Below, one piece after another: positions 1 to 11,553 of a stretch of 64,000 nucleotides of DNA. Made by a program: the position numbers and the translations under genes. The stretch is from Trichoplusia ni (taxonomy: Eukaryota > Arthropoda > Insecta > Lepidoptera > Noctuidae), in the NCBI RefSeq assembly GCF_003590095.1, contig NC_039480.1, positions 12,315,328 to 12,379,327 on the forward strand. The letters run 5' to 3'. The notes below the pieces were generated by a model. That model did not search any database, was not told where the DNA came from, and saw only the letters and a list, made by a program, of their open reading frames with translations. Numbering within the stretch: position 1 is the stretch's first letter; every line of letters starts with the position of its first letter.

Positions 1-96
1 GCGGATTTATTAAGTGCCTAAAGCGAGGAGACTTCATGGCGTTCAGAAAATTGATAAGAACCAATCAAAACTCTTAGGTTTACGCGAATGTTAGAC

Positions 97-632
97 ATTG
101 AAATGAAACTACTTTTACGGATTTTATCGCGGTTTAATTTTAGATTTTAGTTCCCGGCGTTAAAGAACACATAGCTGACGTGAAACACCGCCGCTCAACG
201 AAGTCTACAGTCGCCAAACATGCTGAAGGTTCCAGCCATTATATTAGATTTGACCAACCACAGATCCTCGCTAAAGAATCCAAATTCCTACCTAGGATGT
301 TTCGCGAGGCTATTGAGATCAAAAAACACCCTAATTTCAATAGAGAAGATGGCTGGAAGATATCACCTACTTGGGATCCAATAATAAATAAACTCAAGGC
401 CAAACCCAAGAGCAGCGCTGCAAGACATCAAGACACAGTGAGCTCATACTGCGTAGGTCGGACCACAAATAATTAATTAAAATATGAAGGTAGAACGAGC
501 AACATCTTCTGTCAAGACGAACGCCATCTCAGTCTACCCGTGACCATGATACCTGCAAAGGTTTCGAAACGTCGGGAACTAAAATCTAAAATTAAACCGC
601 GATAAAATCCGTAAAAGTAGTTTCATTTCAAT
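97..632. repeat. Inverted repeat pair (about 66 bp arms) of the Penelope-like copy
   Basis: The left arm at 97-163 reads GAAATGAAACTACTTTTACG near its outer end and TTCCCGGCGTT near its inner end. The right arm at 567-632 is its reverse complement, with a T for C change at 572. The arms flank the nuclease fragment. In direct orientation they would be ordinary terminal repeats; the inverted arrangement is one of the forms reported for Penelope-like elements. Confidence 0.85.
144..476 (+). pseudogene. GIY-YIG endonuclease C-terminal fragment of a Penelope-like element
   Basis: The frame is open from a TAG at 141-143 to the stop at 474-476, and it begins inside the left arm of the inverted repeat. 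There is no ATG near its start; position 180 is a GTG. The product has the block STKSTVAKHA, then ILAKESKFLPRMFREAIEI, then KKHPNFNREDGW and SPTWDP. This order is typical of the second half of the GIY-YIG nuclease domain of Penelope-like elements, including the Glu of REAIEI and the Asn of NRED. The GIY and YIG strands and the catalytic Arg are missing, so it cannot cut DNA. About 35 residues after the SPTWDP block have no match I recognise. It is a fossil, not a host gene. Confidence 0.8.
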
Positions 633-740
633 CAAAACTCATTTAAAACTTGACAATTTAAATCGACTCATTTAAATCGACTGTCATTTTTTTATTGTAC
701 CTGGCCCTGAAAAAATATTTTAACTTACAAACAGTGAAGT

Positions 741-895
741 AAAACCTCGTGAGGAAGCCTATTATATCCCAAATGTTGGTATCTGAAATCGACAACCCGT
801 AGTGAGCCAGCGTAGTGATAAATGCTCATACCATTTCTATATAGGAGGAGGTCTGTGGCAAGGGACATCTATAGGCTGGTATTATAATATGCATG
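741..895 (+). mobile_element. Degenerate lepidopteran SINE
   Basis: The start AAAACCTCGTGAGGAAGCCT, the middle GTAGTGAGCCAGCGTAGTG and the end GGAGGAGGTCTGTGGC with ATAGGCTGGTATTATAATA match in order a SINE family that I know from many Lepidoptera. The usual tail motif, roughly GGCCTGTGCCCAGCAGTGGGAC, is mutated. No internal RNA polymerase III boxes survive that I can see. Confidence 0.65.
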
Positions 896-3800
896 AACAA
901 TACTATGCAAAGAACCGTTTTACAATCTGTATTTATCTCATTCCACTTGTTAATTACAAAAGCAGTACGTAACCAAAGAGAAAATTTTACTGGGCTTTTG
1001 ATATGCTTACATTTTTGTACTGATCACCACTAAATTTGTGAATAATTAACCACTTCATGTTTACTGGATGATAAACAAATGGTATTCTGTATAATTGCAT
1101 CGATTGGGGTTCGCTTCTTGATTTAATGCAATAGCAGACTCTAATACATGGGGGTTAGTGGTCAAGCGAATTGCCATTTATCGGGTATAACCCATTGCCG
1201 ATAGCTTTCTTAATTGAAAACTCCAATAACAGTTTAGTCGGTTAGGTCATTAAAATTTGAGCCTTCACATTCAAGGCTTTGGATTTAAATTTCTTTACTA
1301 CTTTAGGTAATTTGCACGTATTTTGAAATGCTTGTCTAGTACCGTTAAAAAATAAATGAAAAACAAAGCTGTGAATTTATTCATGGTCAGAAAATGAAAT
1401 GCATAAAACGCATTGATTCATATAAAACTTGTATTTTCTCAATACCACTTGTAGGCAATTTTTATAGATGTATAGGTATAGGTATTTAGGCACCGCCATT
1501 ATACATGAAGCATGTATATAAGTGTAAAAAAATCATGAAATAAATATAAAGGTTCAGTAAATACTTTTACATAGTTTTAATTAAAAGCCTATTAAGTTAA
1601 GCCCACACAATAGTCGAATACATGTCGTTTTTATTTCCCAGTGTAAGGTTTCCAACTGGATTATTAGAAACCTTACATCCTGGAGTTAACTCATTGATAT
1701 TGGACACAACGTTGTATTGTGTAACCGGTAGTAGCCATTAGTAACGAAGATTATTGTAATACTTTTAAGATACAGTTGCATTTATCGGGACTGCCTAGGG
1801 ACTAGTTTCGGACTTAACTTAACCGAAGTCCTTAATCATTAACTGACGCAGCCATTAGGTTTCAATAATCCTCACCAAAATAACTATGAAACAAAGAGTT
1901 TTACAATTAAGCAAAATACTCATTGCTAGCTTTTAATGGCTTGGCCAACGTTATCTAGTAGCCTTTGTGGTTTCAAAGAAAACGACATTTCCCTATTGGG
2001 AAATGTTGTTTTTAGTACCTATTCCTTTCAAATTTTATTAAACAGTAATGTCGTTAAGGCTTCATAGTGCAAAAAATAAACAGACTCACTTACATGTGCA
2101 TGATATCCGTAACAGTATCAAACCACGAGTTGCGGCAAATGATAGCCATAATATATTAGTCATTACGCTTCATAGAAAAAAAACACCATCAAAAGTGTCC
2201 CAAAAATAAATGGGAAGTTTGTAAAAACATCTTGAAAGTGTGTGTTCACGTAAGGTTTTATGGGACCAGCCGTAACCTTTGTATGTTCACGTTACAATAG
2301 ACAGTGCACCCTAAAATGGGGTAAGGTTAAGTAGCGCCCATTTGTCCGAAGCGCCGTGAAAGGGTCCGGCGAAGTGAAGTCTTAACGAGGTCGAAACCAA
2401 AACAATTGAACGAGGTCTAGTCAAGTGACATATACATGAAAACCGAAAATCGAAACAAAGTGTCGTTTTATAAATTTTAGCGTGATTTAATGACGTATCG
2501 ATGGGTGGGTTATAGTTATTTTAGAGTCTCGATTGAATCGTCAAATTTCAATAATGAATAAATTGAGTTACACATCTTACATGGCCCCCCAGTATCGACT
2601 TAAAATAATAATATTGCAGCTGTGACAGAAAGAAGTCACTCTACGCGTCTTGCGTTGTCTAGCTTCCACAACGAACACAATATTACATTCCAACGTGATG
2701 GTAGACCTTCTGTACTTATGTGTAATTTGAAGTCATTTCAATTAATATCCATGTAGAGCAGAAATTGAAAAAAAAACTGCTCTACATCATACTCGTCAAA
2801 TGAAGTTTTTAGTAAGAGTCAGTATTACATGAGATAAACCATCATTTAAAATATCCTCATATTAAAAAAGATACTACAAGTACTCAAGCACTCTTTTTCT
2901 TTCTCTTCTCTAAATCAATATACAGTTAATTAATCATCCGAGGATATTCCGATCAAACATTTTTGTTACTAAACCCGTACTTATAATGAAAAATAATTGC
3001 AATTATGAGGCTTATAATAATTCTCTTAAACGGCTTGCAGTAGCTTCGTTAAGTCCTTGTAAGATGGCAGTGGAGTTTGTACCGTCAAGTTTGGTTCATG
3101 CAAAGATAATCTGCGCTGTAACGTACTAGTTTAATTAGCACTTACATAATATCCTTATTTAAGATGTCAAAATTTACAGTTTGTTCCAGTGCATTCTCTA
3201 TTTTAGTGATATATAAATTTATTAAGTAAATCTATATTTATTGGAATCGCATCTGCAGACTGTAATTCGGGCCGAGAATATAATTTGGGAAAAATAAATT
3301 GGGTAACAAAGTACCCTCATACAATTTTAAATGAAGATTATGTTTTAAGGGATAAGTGTTATTAGTAGGTATCTATACTTGGGACAAGAGTTCTGATCGA
3401 TTCCGGCAATTGATACATAATATAAAACTAAAATATTTGATCCCTTAACCGGACAAGCTCCTAAAATGACAAAACCCGACGTTAATGCATCACATCTAGT
3501 CCTAAGCAAATAGAGGCGAGAAATTTTAATAGAGTTATATAACCCCATAAATTCTAATGAAACCATTTTCCTGTTTGTGGTTCGAAGCAAGACTTGAATA
3601 AAATTATCAGTCAGACATTCCGCTATTGCGCGCCACTTTCTTGATATCAGGCCAAGTTGTCGAGTAAGGAGTAATTGCATAAATTAGCACGGGCTCACGA
3701 TCAAAGGGAGCCAAATGGGGTACCGAGTGCCTCACTCTCCCTACTGAAGCGTTCCTTTACAATATAATAGCCGTTAAGTAATTATATTGATACTAAGACA

Positions 3801-4200
3801 ACTGACCCGAAAACAGAACGGTTCGAAGTAGCCAGTGCAGTAAGTGTAGCCAGTGTTACTTCTGCTGTATTAAAGGAATGTATATTAATAATGTATCGAG
3901 TTCCCCTTTTTACTTGATTAGTCCAGGTGCTTCGGTACGGTCGAGTGGGATTCAACAAGCCCCGGTGTAATAATACTGTTCCAATCACTAGTATTGCTTG
4001 CAAGGTATTATACCGGTGTAAGAAATGTATGTGTAATATGCAAAAATCCTTGTGATCAATTTTAAGGAATTTATTGTTATAGATTCTTTTTAACTAAAAT
4101 AGTTTCCATAAATTTCCCGCAGATGCTTGGTAAATTTCGAACGAATACAACTAACTAACTTAACTATGTTTAAGTTAAAATTGAAACATAAAATGACCAT
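896..4200. other. Anonymous AT-rich DNA downstream of the dynein gene
   Basis: No open frame here shows protein-like composition; the 111- and 73-codon frames at 3345-3680 and 3782-4003 look like chance openings. The only recognisable item is a MITE fragment at 1779-1855, listed separately. The segment at 2330-2430 is a little richer in GC but shows no motif I can name. Confidence 0.5.
1779..1855 (+). mobile_element. Diverged copy of the palindromic MITE family
   Basis: The order GCATTTATCGGGACTGCC, ACTAGTTTCGGAC, CCGAAGTCCTTAATCAT and TGACGCAG matches the left arm and centre of the full copy at 54611-54766, with several substitutions. The right arm is absent. Confidence 0.65.
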
Positions 4201-4208
4201 CAAAACAT

Positions 4209-4214
4209 TTTATT
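4209..4214 (-). terminator. Polyadenylation signal of the dynein gene
   Basis: TTTATT on the plus strand reads AATAAA on the minus strand, about 120 bases past the stop codon of the dynein intermediate chain frame. It is the nearest canonical signal downstream. Cleavage site and usage cannot be seen from sequence. Confidence 0.5.
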
Positions 4215-4333
4215 CTCCACTATTAAATAGAACAATAAACTTAAAGACTACTCCATCAACCTAAAATAATTCAAACGACACTTAAATAGCCCGGTTACGC
4301 ATAACTTAATATTTTGTTCTCTTAACAATCAAT

Positions 4334-6079
4334 TCAGCGGTGACGCATCGCATCAGTTTTAATGGCAGTCGTAGCATGACTCACTGGAACACCAGCCCGT
4401 CGGAATTCATCTATAATGATTCTTTTAAAGTCATCCTCGCATGCTTTAATAGCCGCTTCTTCATCAAAAGGTTCTTCAGTTGGTGTCCCATCGTGTTCAG
4501 CGTCAGCTTTAATCTTCAAACGGATTTCTTTGATGCGATTCTCTAATATATGTTCCCGATGAGTCTCACGCTCAAAATGCTGTATCATCAACTGTTTATC
4601 TGTATCTCCGGGCAAGACTAAATCATCTGAAAGAGATACTAGGTACAATATCCCTGCCCTACCTCCCATAGACACGAGGCGGCCTTCCTCATGAGGCACA
4701 ATTCTATATAATGAATACTGCGAAACAGGTAGACTAACTATTGGCTTCAGGCGTCTGCGTAAAAGATCCCAATATCGGAATTTACCATCACTGGAAACCG
4801 TCATGAAACCAGAATGTCTTTGTGGTGTCCAAACAACATCCTTGACTTGATAACGGTGTGGCATACCCGTAATAATTGGACTGCTTCGTATATCATCGCT
4901 CCAAATATGTGTTGTCCAATCACCACAAGTTATAAACATTTTTGATGTACATGGGCTACGATGGACGGCTCTCACAGGACCTTTGTGTGCCTTGTATGGT
5001 GCACTCAAAACTTCTTGAGGAGTTTTTCCCTTACGGTTTACATTAATCACCATGCCAGTCTCAGTCCCACATAAGAATCTCGTGGGGAAAGAACGCTCAA
5101 ATTGTAATGCACTGATACCATGAGCACTATTCAGACCAGCTGTTCGACCTACTGGAAGGTCAGGACATATAAACAAGGCGCTTATTGGCTCGGACAGATC
5201 CCGCGTATCATACCACATACATTGCCCATCACTAGAACCAGTGAAAAATTCAGTGCTTGTTCGGGATTGGATAAACAGAAGAGCTGTTACAGGATCATGA
5301 TGAGCCGAATGAGTGGAACTTATAGCAACAGGTACTCTTTCTGCACGACGATCAAATACACATACTTTTCCGTTTTCCAAGCCTCCAACAATAATAGAAG
5401 GATGAGAAGAGCAAGCTAATTTCCAACAAGCAGCGGGCGGATAAAATTCTGAACTAGGCATATCTGCGTTTTCTAAATCCCATAAACAGCAAGTAACGTT
5501 TTCATTAACAGGACCTGTTATGGGGTATCTTCTATCACAGTAACACACGACAACTTTTGGATCCTCTTCATTAGTCCAACTTATATCGGCTATTGGTCGA
5601 TTTTGTGGATCCCTATATAAATTGGTAACCTTTACCGTAGGTCGCTCAACAGGTGCTTGTTCATCTATGTCTTTAAAGTACTGTTGATAAATCTCTATGG
5701 CATTATTTTGATGTATAAAATATTCAAATTTGGGAGCTAGACGCGTTATTGCACGTACGTAGTGATCATCACGTTCAACACGTTTTCGATATCGAATTGT
5801 TTCTTCTTCATTTTTGTGATTGACGTCTTTAGGCCAGCCACCTTCACAATGGTTTATGCCTTGGGACCTAGTCTCAACCCTTATAGTGTTCATTATATGT
5901 TCCGACATTGGTTTAGATACCTGACATGAGCTATGAACAGGATTACGTAGTCCAAATTGTCTTTGCAGCTCTCTATCTGGTTCAATCGAGTCTAACAATT
6001 CTGGTTTTGTTGCATTAAACAATGGTTGTCTGCCGTAGAGGCATCGTTTCATACTAAAGTCAGTTGCTAATATATCCAT
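4334..6079 (-). CDS. DNAI2: Axonemal dynein intermediate chain 2 (DNAI2-like), intronless
   Basis: A complete 581-codon frame runs from ATG at 6079-6077 to TGA at 4336-4334. DNAI2-family proteins are WD-repeat intermediate chains of the outer dynein arm. They pair with DNAI1 to hold the heavy chains on the doublet microtubule of motile axonemes; in a moth that means sperm flagella. The N-terminal signature is clear: RNPVHSS (45-51), MSEH (58-61), ETRSQGINH (69-77), GGWPKDVN (80-87) and QNNAIEIYQQYF (124-135). WD-like blades follow, with strand ends CLWDL (198-202), VCVFDRR (239-245), CMWYDTR (287-293), THIWSD (390-395) and FRYWDL (434-439). The tail (495-560) is charged and helical. Length is normal for the family. 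The start is in fair context (A at -3, G at +4). It has no introns, which suggests a possible retrocopy, but the frame is intact. The exact paralogue is less certain than the family. Confidence 0.93.
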   Translation of the reverse strand: MDILATDFSMKRCLYGRQPLFNATKPELLDSIEPDRELQRQFGLRNPVHSSCQVSKPMSEHIMNTIRVETRSQGINHCEGGWPKDVNHKNEEETIRYRKRVERDDHYVRAITRLAPKFEYFIHQNNAIEIYQQYFKDIDEQAPVERPTVKVTNLYRDPQNRPIADISWTNEEDPKVVVCYCDRRYPITGPVNENVTCCLWDLENADMPSSEFYPPAACWKLACSSHPSIIVGGLENGKVCVFDRRAERVPVAISSTHSAHHDPVTALLFIQSRTSTEFFTGSSDGQCMWYDTRDLSEPISALFICPDLPVGRTAGLNSAHGISALQFERSFPTRFLCGTETGMVINVNRKGKTPQEVLSAPYKAHKGPVRAVHRSPCTSKMFITCGDWTTHIWSDDIRSSPIITGMPHRYQVKDVVWTPQRHSGFMTVSSDGKFRYWDLLRRRLKPIVSLPVSQYSLYRIVPHEEGRLVSMGGRAGILYLVSLSDDLVLPGDTDKQLMIQHFERETHREHILENRIKEIRLKIKADAEHDGTPTEEPFDEEAAIKACEDDFKRIIIDEFRRAGVPVSHATTAIKTDAMRHR

Positions 6080-7935
6080 TATTATTAATAGAAATCCTTT
6101 TCACACAAATAATAATAGTTATAACTAATTCTTTCCTCTGACAGTACGTAATCTTCTGTTTCTACTGGATGACAGTGAATGTTTTCTTTTTAATTTTCTT
6201 TTTTTGTGGTTTTCATGGAGGTTCAAATCTAAATGATTTCTGTAAGTCTTTACTCTAAGATTAAAAAATCAATTATTGTATTAGCTTTGCGTATGATTTG
6301 CGTGGATTATAATAATATCTGAGAACCATTAAGATTTGTTATTAATATGCGTAAAGCAATGCAAGAGCTTGCACTATAATTAAGCTGTCATCGTAAACAA
6401 AAACTAGACTGCGAAGGATTAAAGTGTACTTGACATCGGTAATTCACTTTCGGAACAAAGTTTACGTAAATTGTGGATAGAGACCTCATCCCCATGTGAT
6501 ACAATTTTGGGATAAAGTGACACAAGTTTGCTTAACAAACTATTCCTTGATGGAATTTATTTGGCAGACAACGCGACGCCAACACTGAATTTCATGCTAA
6601 CTCAATTTTTCTTGAGTTTGTTAAACAAGGATTTTATTATCTTCGCAATCTTTTGGCCGGAACTGTTGTATAGCAATTGTAGGAAATATTTGTCTAGATT
6701 TTTATTAAGTTAGAAAGAATTTGCTTGTCATGACGTGTAATATAAAATATGTATGTAATAAGTTTTTCAGCTTTACAGTTTATTTTCAGTGTAGATCGAA
6801 GGATTGGAATGCTTACTGACCGTAACAACTGCTAATTATAATTTAACTGTTTTTTGATAATATCAATATAAAAAATCATACTTGGAAATGGTGGCAAATA
6901 CATAATATACAATTTACCTGTTGTTCCTGTACCTCAAATTAAAAACTCATGGTAATCATTACAGTATTTTTATTGTTGGCTATATGTATTAACATATTAT
7001 CCACTCACGATACGTTTTTACATAATTGTTTAATATTATTCAGCCTATGAGGTGCAGAGCAAATTTCCGATACCCGATAGGACCGGAGGTTTACTTATAC
7101 GAAATTATATAAGTTTGTACAGAGATAGGCGACTAGATTCGTCGTATATCAGTGAATGGGTATAAAAATATTTTAAGTCCGTGAAATAGAAAAAAAATTA
7201 AGATACGTGTTTTAGACTTTATCTAAACAATCCAAATTGACAAAGACGTAACGACTACTATGTGAACACGGAAGTGACGTCACGTGTACATATTCAATGT
7301 AATTTAAACAAAACAAACAAATAGAATATCATTTTCCCTTTTATGTTACTTTATCTACGAAAACGCACATTTTATTGTAAAGTAACTAGTTGAAATGCTT
7401 CTATTTGAAATGAATTACCTACAGCATATTCGTTACAAGAATAAAAGAACAACGCGTCTGTCCGCCGAGCAGAGAATAATGAAAATATTTCATTACCTAT
7501 AGAGCTCTACCACTTAAAAATTAGCCTGTCGGAGTTACCTAAGTGAGACGGCGCACTACGCTGTCTAGAGCGCCATCTCGCTTTTACATCGACTGTGGTA
7601 CTTCACGAGGTGGTTTGTAACCCTCTGTCGGCCCGTTTGTCGAGTTGACGCTTGACGAGCTGTTTGTTCTTCCTTACATCCATTGGCATCACGAGAACCT
7701 ATGCATTGTTCACGTAGACTGTATTTCCGTATCGATTATGACAAACGTGGATTTCTTTTTTATGGTACGTACTACATGTTTGAATATGAAATAGTATATA
7801 TTTCGTTTAGAGTTCTCTTGTGTTGAAGCGTTTTTCTCGTATTTTTTTTAATACCTAAGTACAGGTTTATAAGTGTTTTACTACTAAACACAAGCTTCTT
7901 CCCGTGTTGGGCAGTTTTAAGGATTGATCACGTTT
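6080..7935. other. Upstream region of the dynein gene, no gene seen
   Basis: This is AT-rich DNA. The first few hundred bases should hold the promoter of the minus-strand dynein gene, but I can point to no TATA or initiator with confidence. The 61-codon frame at 6528-6713 looks like chance. A GC-richer patch at 7440-7680 contains no frame or splice pattern that I trust. Confidence 0.4.
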
Positions 7936-8090
7936 AGGCCTCCCTACCTAAAAGGTATGGACGGACTCTTTAACTCTTTGTTCGTCCGTTTGTCAGTTGC
8001 CAGGCTGCAACTCATGAACCGTGTTAGTTGGACGATTTAAATTTTCACAGTTGACACATTTTCGTTGATGCTATAACAAAAAAATCGAAG
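7936..8090 (+). repeat. Fragment of a lepidopteran interspersed repeat (CCGTCTGTCAC/GAACCC family)
   Basis: The run from CTCTTTGTTCGTCCGTTTGT, through CAGGCTGCAACTCATGAACC and AATTTTCACAG, to GATGCTATAACAA follows the order of a common repeat in moth genomes, which typically reads GTCCGTCTGTCACCAGGCTG then ATCTCATGAACCGTG. I do not recall an agreed name for it. Confidence 0.6.
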
Positions 8091-8679
8091 TTTTTACGGT
8101 CATTGTTTTTATTATTAAATCATTTTTCTACTTCAAGTAGGTAGCTTATACTATTAATTATTGTCTAAGATAAATAACGTCATAAAAGACAAACTACTTG
8201 CAGTTTTCTGAATTAATACATTGTCACGGAGGAAGTCGAGGCACTTTTACTTCATTTGTCATAACAAACAGTTATGACTTATGAGAACTAATGATAAATA
8301 TTATTTTGTTCTTGTCGTATAATTATCTCAATGTCATATATCTCAACGCGAACGGTGGTTAAATGGCTCAACGTATTAAATTTCCAATTTATTCCCCTAT
8401 TTTTTTTCAGAATTAATTACAATTCTTAAATATTTTCTATTGGTGACCTTAATTCCTGTCTTTCCTCTACAAATAAAAAACATTTTTGATATTTTAAGTA
8501 AAATAAATAAATTTTAATATCATAAATGTCTGTAATATTTCATTTTAAGTACCAAATACAGGAGCTAACCGTCTGTAACCTTTTAAGATTAGCTCTTCTG
8601 AATTTATCATTAGACAGGAGAACTGGACAACGTGGATTTGTACGTAAGTAAAGGTGCTAGATATTAGATACTCGTGGTA

Positions 8680-8770
8680 TACTCACGCGTATTTATCGGG
8701 ATTGCCCAATTAGTTTCGGGTCAAACCGGAGTCTTTAATCTTGAGCTGAAGTGACGCGCTGCCGCTGAAT
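8680..8770 (+). mobile_element. Partial copy of the palindromic MITE family
   Basis: ACTCACGCGTATTTATCGGG, TAGTTTCGGGTC, ACCGGAGTCTTTAATC and GACGCG give the left arm and centre of the element. The outermost left end and the whole right arm are missing. Confidence 0.75.
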
Positions 8771-11434
8771 CGAATATTATACTTACTATTAAAATACAAG
8801 GTATGTTTTAAATTTAGTATAATGTGTAAAAGAACTATCAACTCATAGTTTGCCTGTAGCATCTTAGTTGGTATCTCATAATCCTTAAATACATCATAGA
8901 TATGTTATACTGTACGCGTGTATATCACTGAACTCCTCATTGATATTTTTTTATTGTTTTGGGTGTCGGCCTGGGTGATTTTATAATTAAAAATCAGCTT
9001 AACAGAACGAAATTCACTGCATCAGATTGTCAAAGTATGTTAAATACACATTTTTATGGTTGGCATGGTTTATTATATCTACTATGTAGTTTTTGTAACT
9101 TTTGTAGCATGCACAGATTTTTTTGTAAAATTCTCGCATCTCTTTCATCTTACATAGATTACTACTATATTATCGCATATTAGTAGCGGTATCCTACACA
9201 AGTATTCCGTATTAATATAACAAAGAAATGCTTCGGTACGATATTAAAAATAACTTACCATTGAATAGGGTTATGAGTTGATCTTTATTGAAGGAAAATT
9301 AAATAATAATACAAAATGAAATTAATTTCAGCACATATTTCTTTTAATCTTAAGGAAGCTTATCTTTGAATTTCTTTATGCCACCATAGATGGACTCACA
9401 ACAGAAACCAGTCAAACTGTAAAATATACGGAGGTTTAAAAACAGTCAAATGTGTTTCGGTTTCACGAAACTAGAGGTTCCGTATAAATAGGCTAAAGAA
9501 AATCAATTTCGAAAAGTGTCGTTGCCTAATATTGATTTTTAGTTTCATTATATTTTTGTTGTTCTTGCGGCAAAAGAAATGCGTTATCAGTGAGAATTTC
9601 AAACGATGAAGTCTTAATTATAGAGTTAGGTACTGCACCCAATACTCAGTACCCTTTGAGTTTAAAACTTTAAAAACGTACAGATGGCGTTACTCTCTAA
9701 TCCAACACGTATCTCTACATTTAGTTGTCAGCTTGTATCGCGTTGCGTTTGTTTTTGTGCTCTCGTTTCAATTTATGTTTACACGATTCCAATCTCGGGG
9801 CACCCACGGATTGGATTCGTGGACAGATAAGAACGTTTTCACTGTACATGTTACATGTATTTTTGTTTTACGGCTCACGAGTAACTGTGGAGATTGGTTG
9901 GTTGCTTTCATGTTTCCCGATGAACGTTCTTTTTAAAGTTGCCTGGAAAAGTGGTACTGAGGCTCAGTTGTCTGTCCAGCACCAGGCTACATCTTATGGA
10001 CCGTGACATGTAGACACTTGGAATATTCTTAAATGATGTCACTATTGAAACTCATTTAAAAAATAGTAAAAAAAAAAAATATTTGTCACTCTATTTTATT
10101 AGTTGCATTAGCTTATTGGAAGGAGCCCTACTTACATTTCACCGGTGCTTTTTATATATTCCAACCTGTTATATATTATAGAATTTGAGTCAAATAAAAG
10201 CAGTAGATTCAGCCGCCAAATCAAACGGAAATTATTTTCGAACCATGGACTTTATAATGAACGGTGCCTGGCCTACTTACTATTCTTGAATATTGTTCCC
10301 TTTTCGGCTGCTAATGATTTTAATTTCAGTTTCATTTCGTAAGTTTAGTAAGCTATTTTTACCAGATAATTCCGCATAACAGTAACAAGACTTAATTTAT
10401 CAAAACACCTGGTTCAATATGGAATGAAATAAACTTTTATTATATACCTACCTATCTTTTTGCTACACCGACAGCCCTCAGTTTCAAATACAAAACAAAT
10501 ATTACAGGCTTGCTAATTAACCTTTTCTTAGTCCGTAAACTTTTTGCGTGAAAACGTGCAAACAGAGCAATTCCGAAGGCCGCAGTGGCCAGTAACATGC
10601 TGTAACACAATTTTACGACGCTAGAGATTACGAACTTAATGTATTTTCCGATACGCTACAAGTATCGTTTTCATGAAAACCTTGTGAGCAATTCCTAAAC
10701 ATTTACCTTTAACATAAACTTTTATATATATAGTTAGACGTTGTAGGAAAGGGATGGTGCGCTACACTATAGGTATGTAGTATATATCGCTTACACGTGG
10801 ATATATTAATATGTCCTGGTCTAAAGGCAGCAAGCGCACAGCCTAGTTATAACATTTGCTCACAACGAACGACGAGAAGCTTTTACCTGTTACTGGGAAC
10901 ACAGCCATTAACGTACATAAAAATAGACCAAAATACATTGTAATAACGATGCTTATTCTATGGAGAATTAATTAAATCCAGAAAAAACCTACCACGTTCC
11001 AATATTAATTAATTAATGTTGATTGTACGAGGTGTTTGAAACAACCTCGAATGAGGTGATGTTTATTATTGTTTGCGATATAAATTAATGGCAAGTTTAA
11101 TTAAACTTTTCTTTCTATTGAGGTTCCATGTTGTTTAATAAATTGAAAAAGAATAAGCAGTGTTTCTCGCAACTGCTAAATGCATTATTGCGTGCTGGGT
11201 TTGTTTAAGATGTTTGTTTATGCCAGCTTTAATTAAACTGGCAATGTTTGTCTTTATATCAGAGAATATATAAAAACCAAGACAAACCTTTATAAATCTT
11301 TTAAAACCTTTGACAGTAGATTTGGAACTAATTGTTTAAAAGCGTATGTTCAGTAACGTATTTTTTCTTAGGATTATTATATTACATATTTTTTCTAGGT
11401 AAATCAGATCACTGATATCAATCAAAGCTGATTA
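8771..11434. other. No gene seen; one short repeat fragment
   Basis: The frames at 8959-9183, 9725-10006 and 10145-10342 show no domain or codon pattern that I accept as coding. The overlapping frames at 9725-10006 run into a repeat fragment at 9958-10020 (CAGCACCAGGCTACATCTTA, ATGGACCGTGACA), which belongs to the family of 7936-8090. That argues against a host protein there. Confidence 0.45.
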
Positions 11435-11553
11435 GCATTGCCATTCAACGTAGCGATGCCGCCAGAATTGGGGCACACTCCCAAAGCGGACTTTTTGGTA
11501 TCATATCTTGATTATTTAAGTGTACATATAATTAAACTGTAATAAAAAAAAAA
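11435..11553 (+). mobile_element. LINE 3' end (C-terminus of ORF2 and poly-A tail)
   Basis: GCCATTCAACGTAGCGATGC codes A-I-Q-R-S-D-A-A, close to the AIQRGNAAS tail that I recall from the reverse-transcriptase ORF of a widespread lepidopteran LINE. About 75 bases later the copy ends in AATAAAAAAAAAA (11541-11553). Frame interruptions upstream show that it is dead, and the rest of the LINE is missing, as usual for 5'-truncated copies. The clade (CR1/Jockey-like) is a guess. Confidence 0.55.

Larger units (their letters stand above)
62..640 (+). mobile_element. Penelope-like retroelement remnant with 12-bp target duplication
   Basis: The 12-mer CAATCAAAACTC occurs at 62-73 and again at 629-640, which fits a target-site duplication around a 555-bp insertion. 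Inside, 97-163 and 567-632 form a long inverted repeat with a single mismatch over the part I aligned. Between the arms lies the C-terminal part of a GIY-YIG endonuclease frame. In Penelope-like elements this domain follows the reverse transcriptase, and terminal repeats in inverted orientation are known for the group. The reverse transcriptase is absent, so the copy is a severely 5'-truncated, non-autonomous fragment. The family assignment rests on recognising the protein and the GTCGGGAACTAAAATCTAAA segment from other lepidopteran copies. It is an old insertion only in the sense that it is truncated; the arms are hardly diverged. Confidence 0.8.

Noticed and set aside
9725..10006. 93-codon frame in a GC-richer patch
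   Set aside because: Its last third is a fragment of the GAACCC repeat family, and two overlapping frames on the same strand are equally open.
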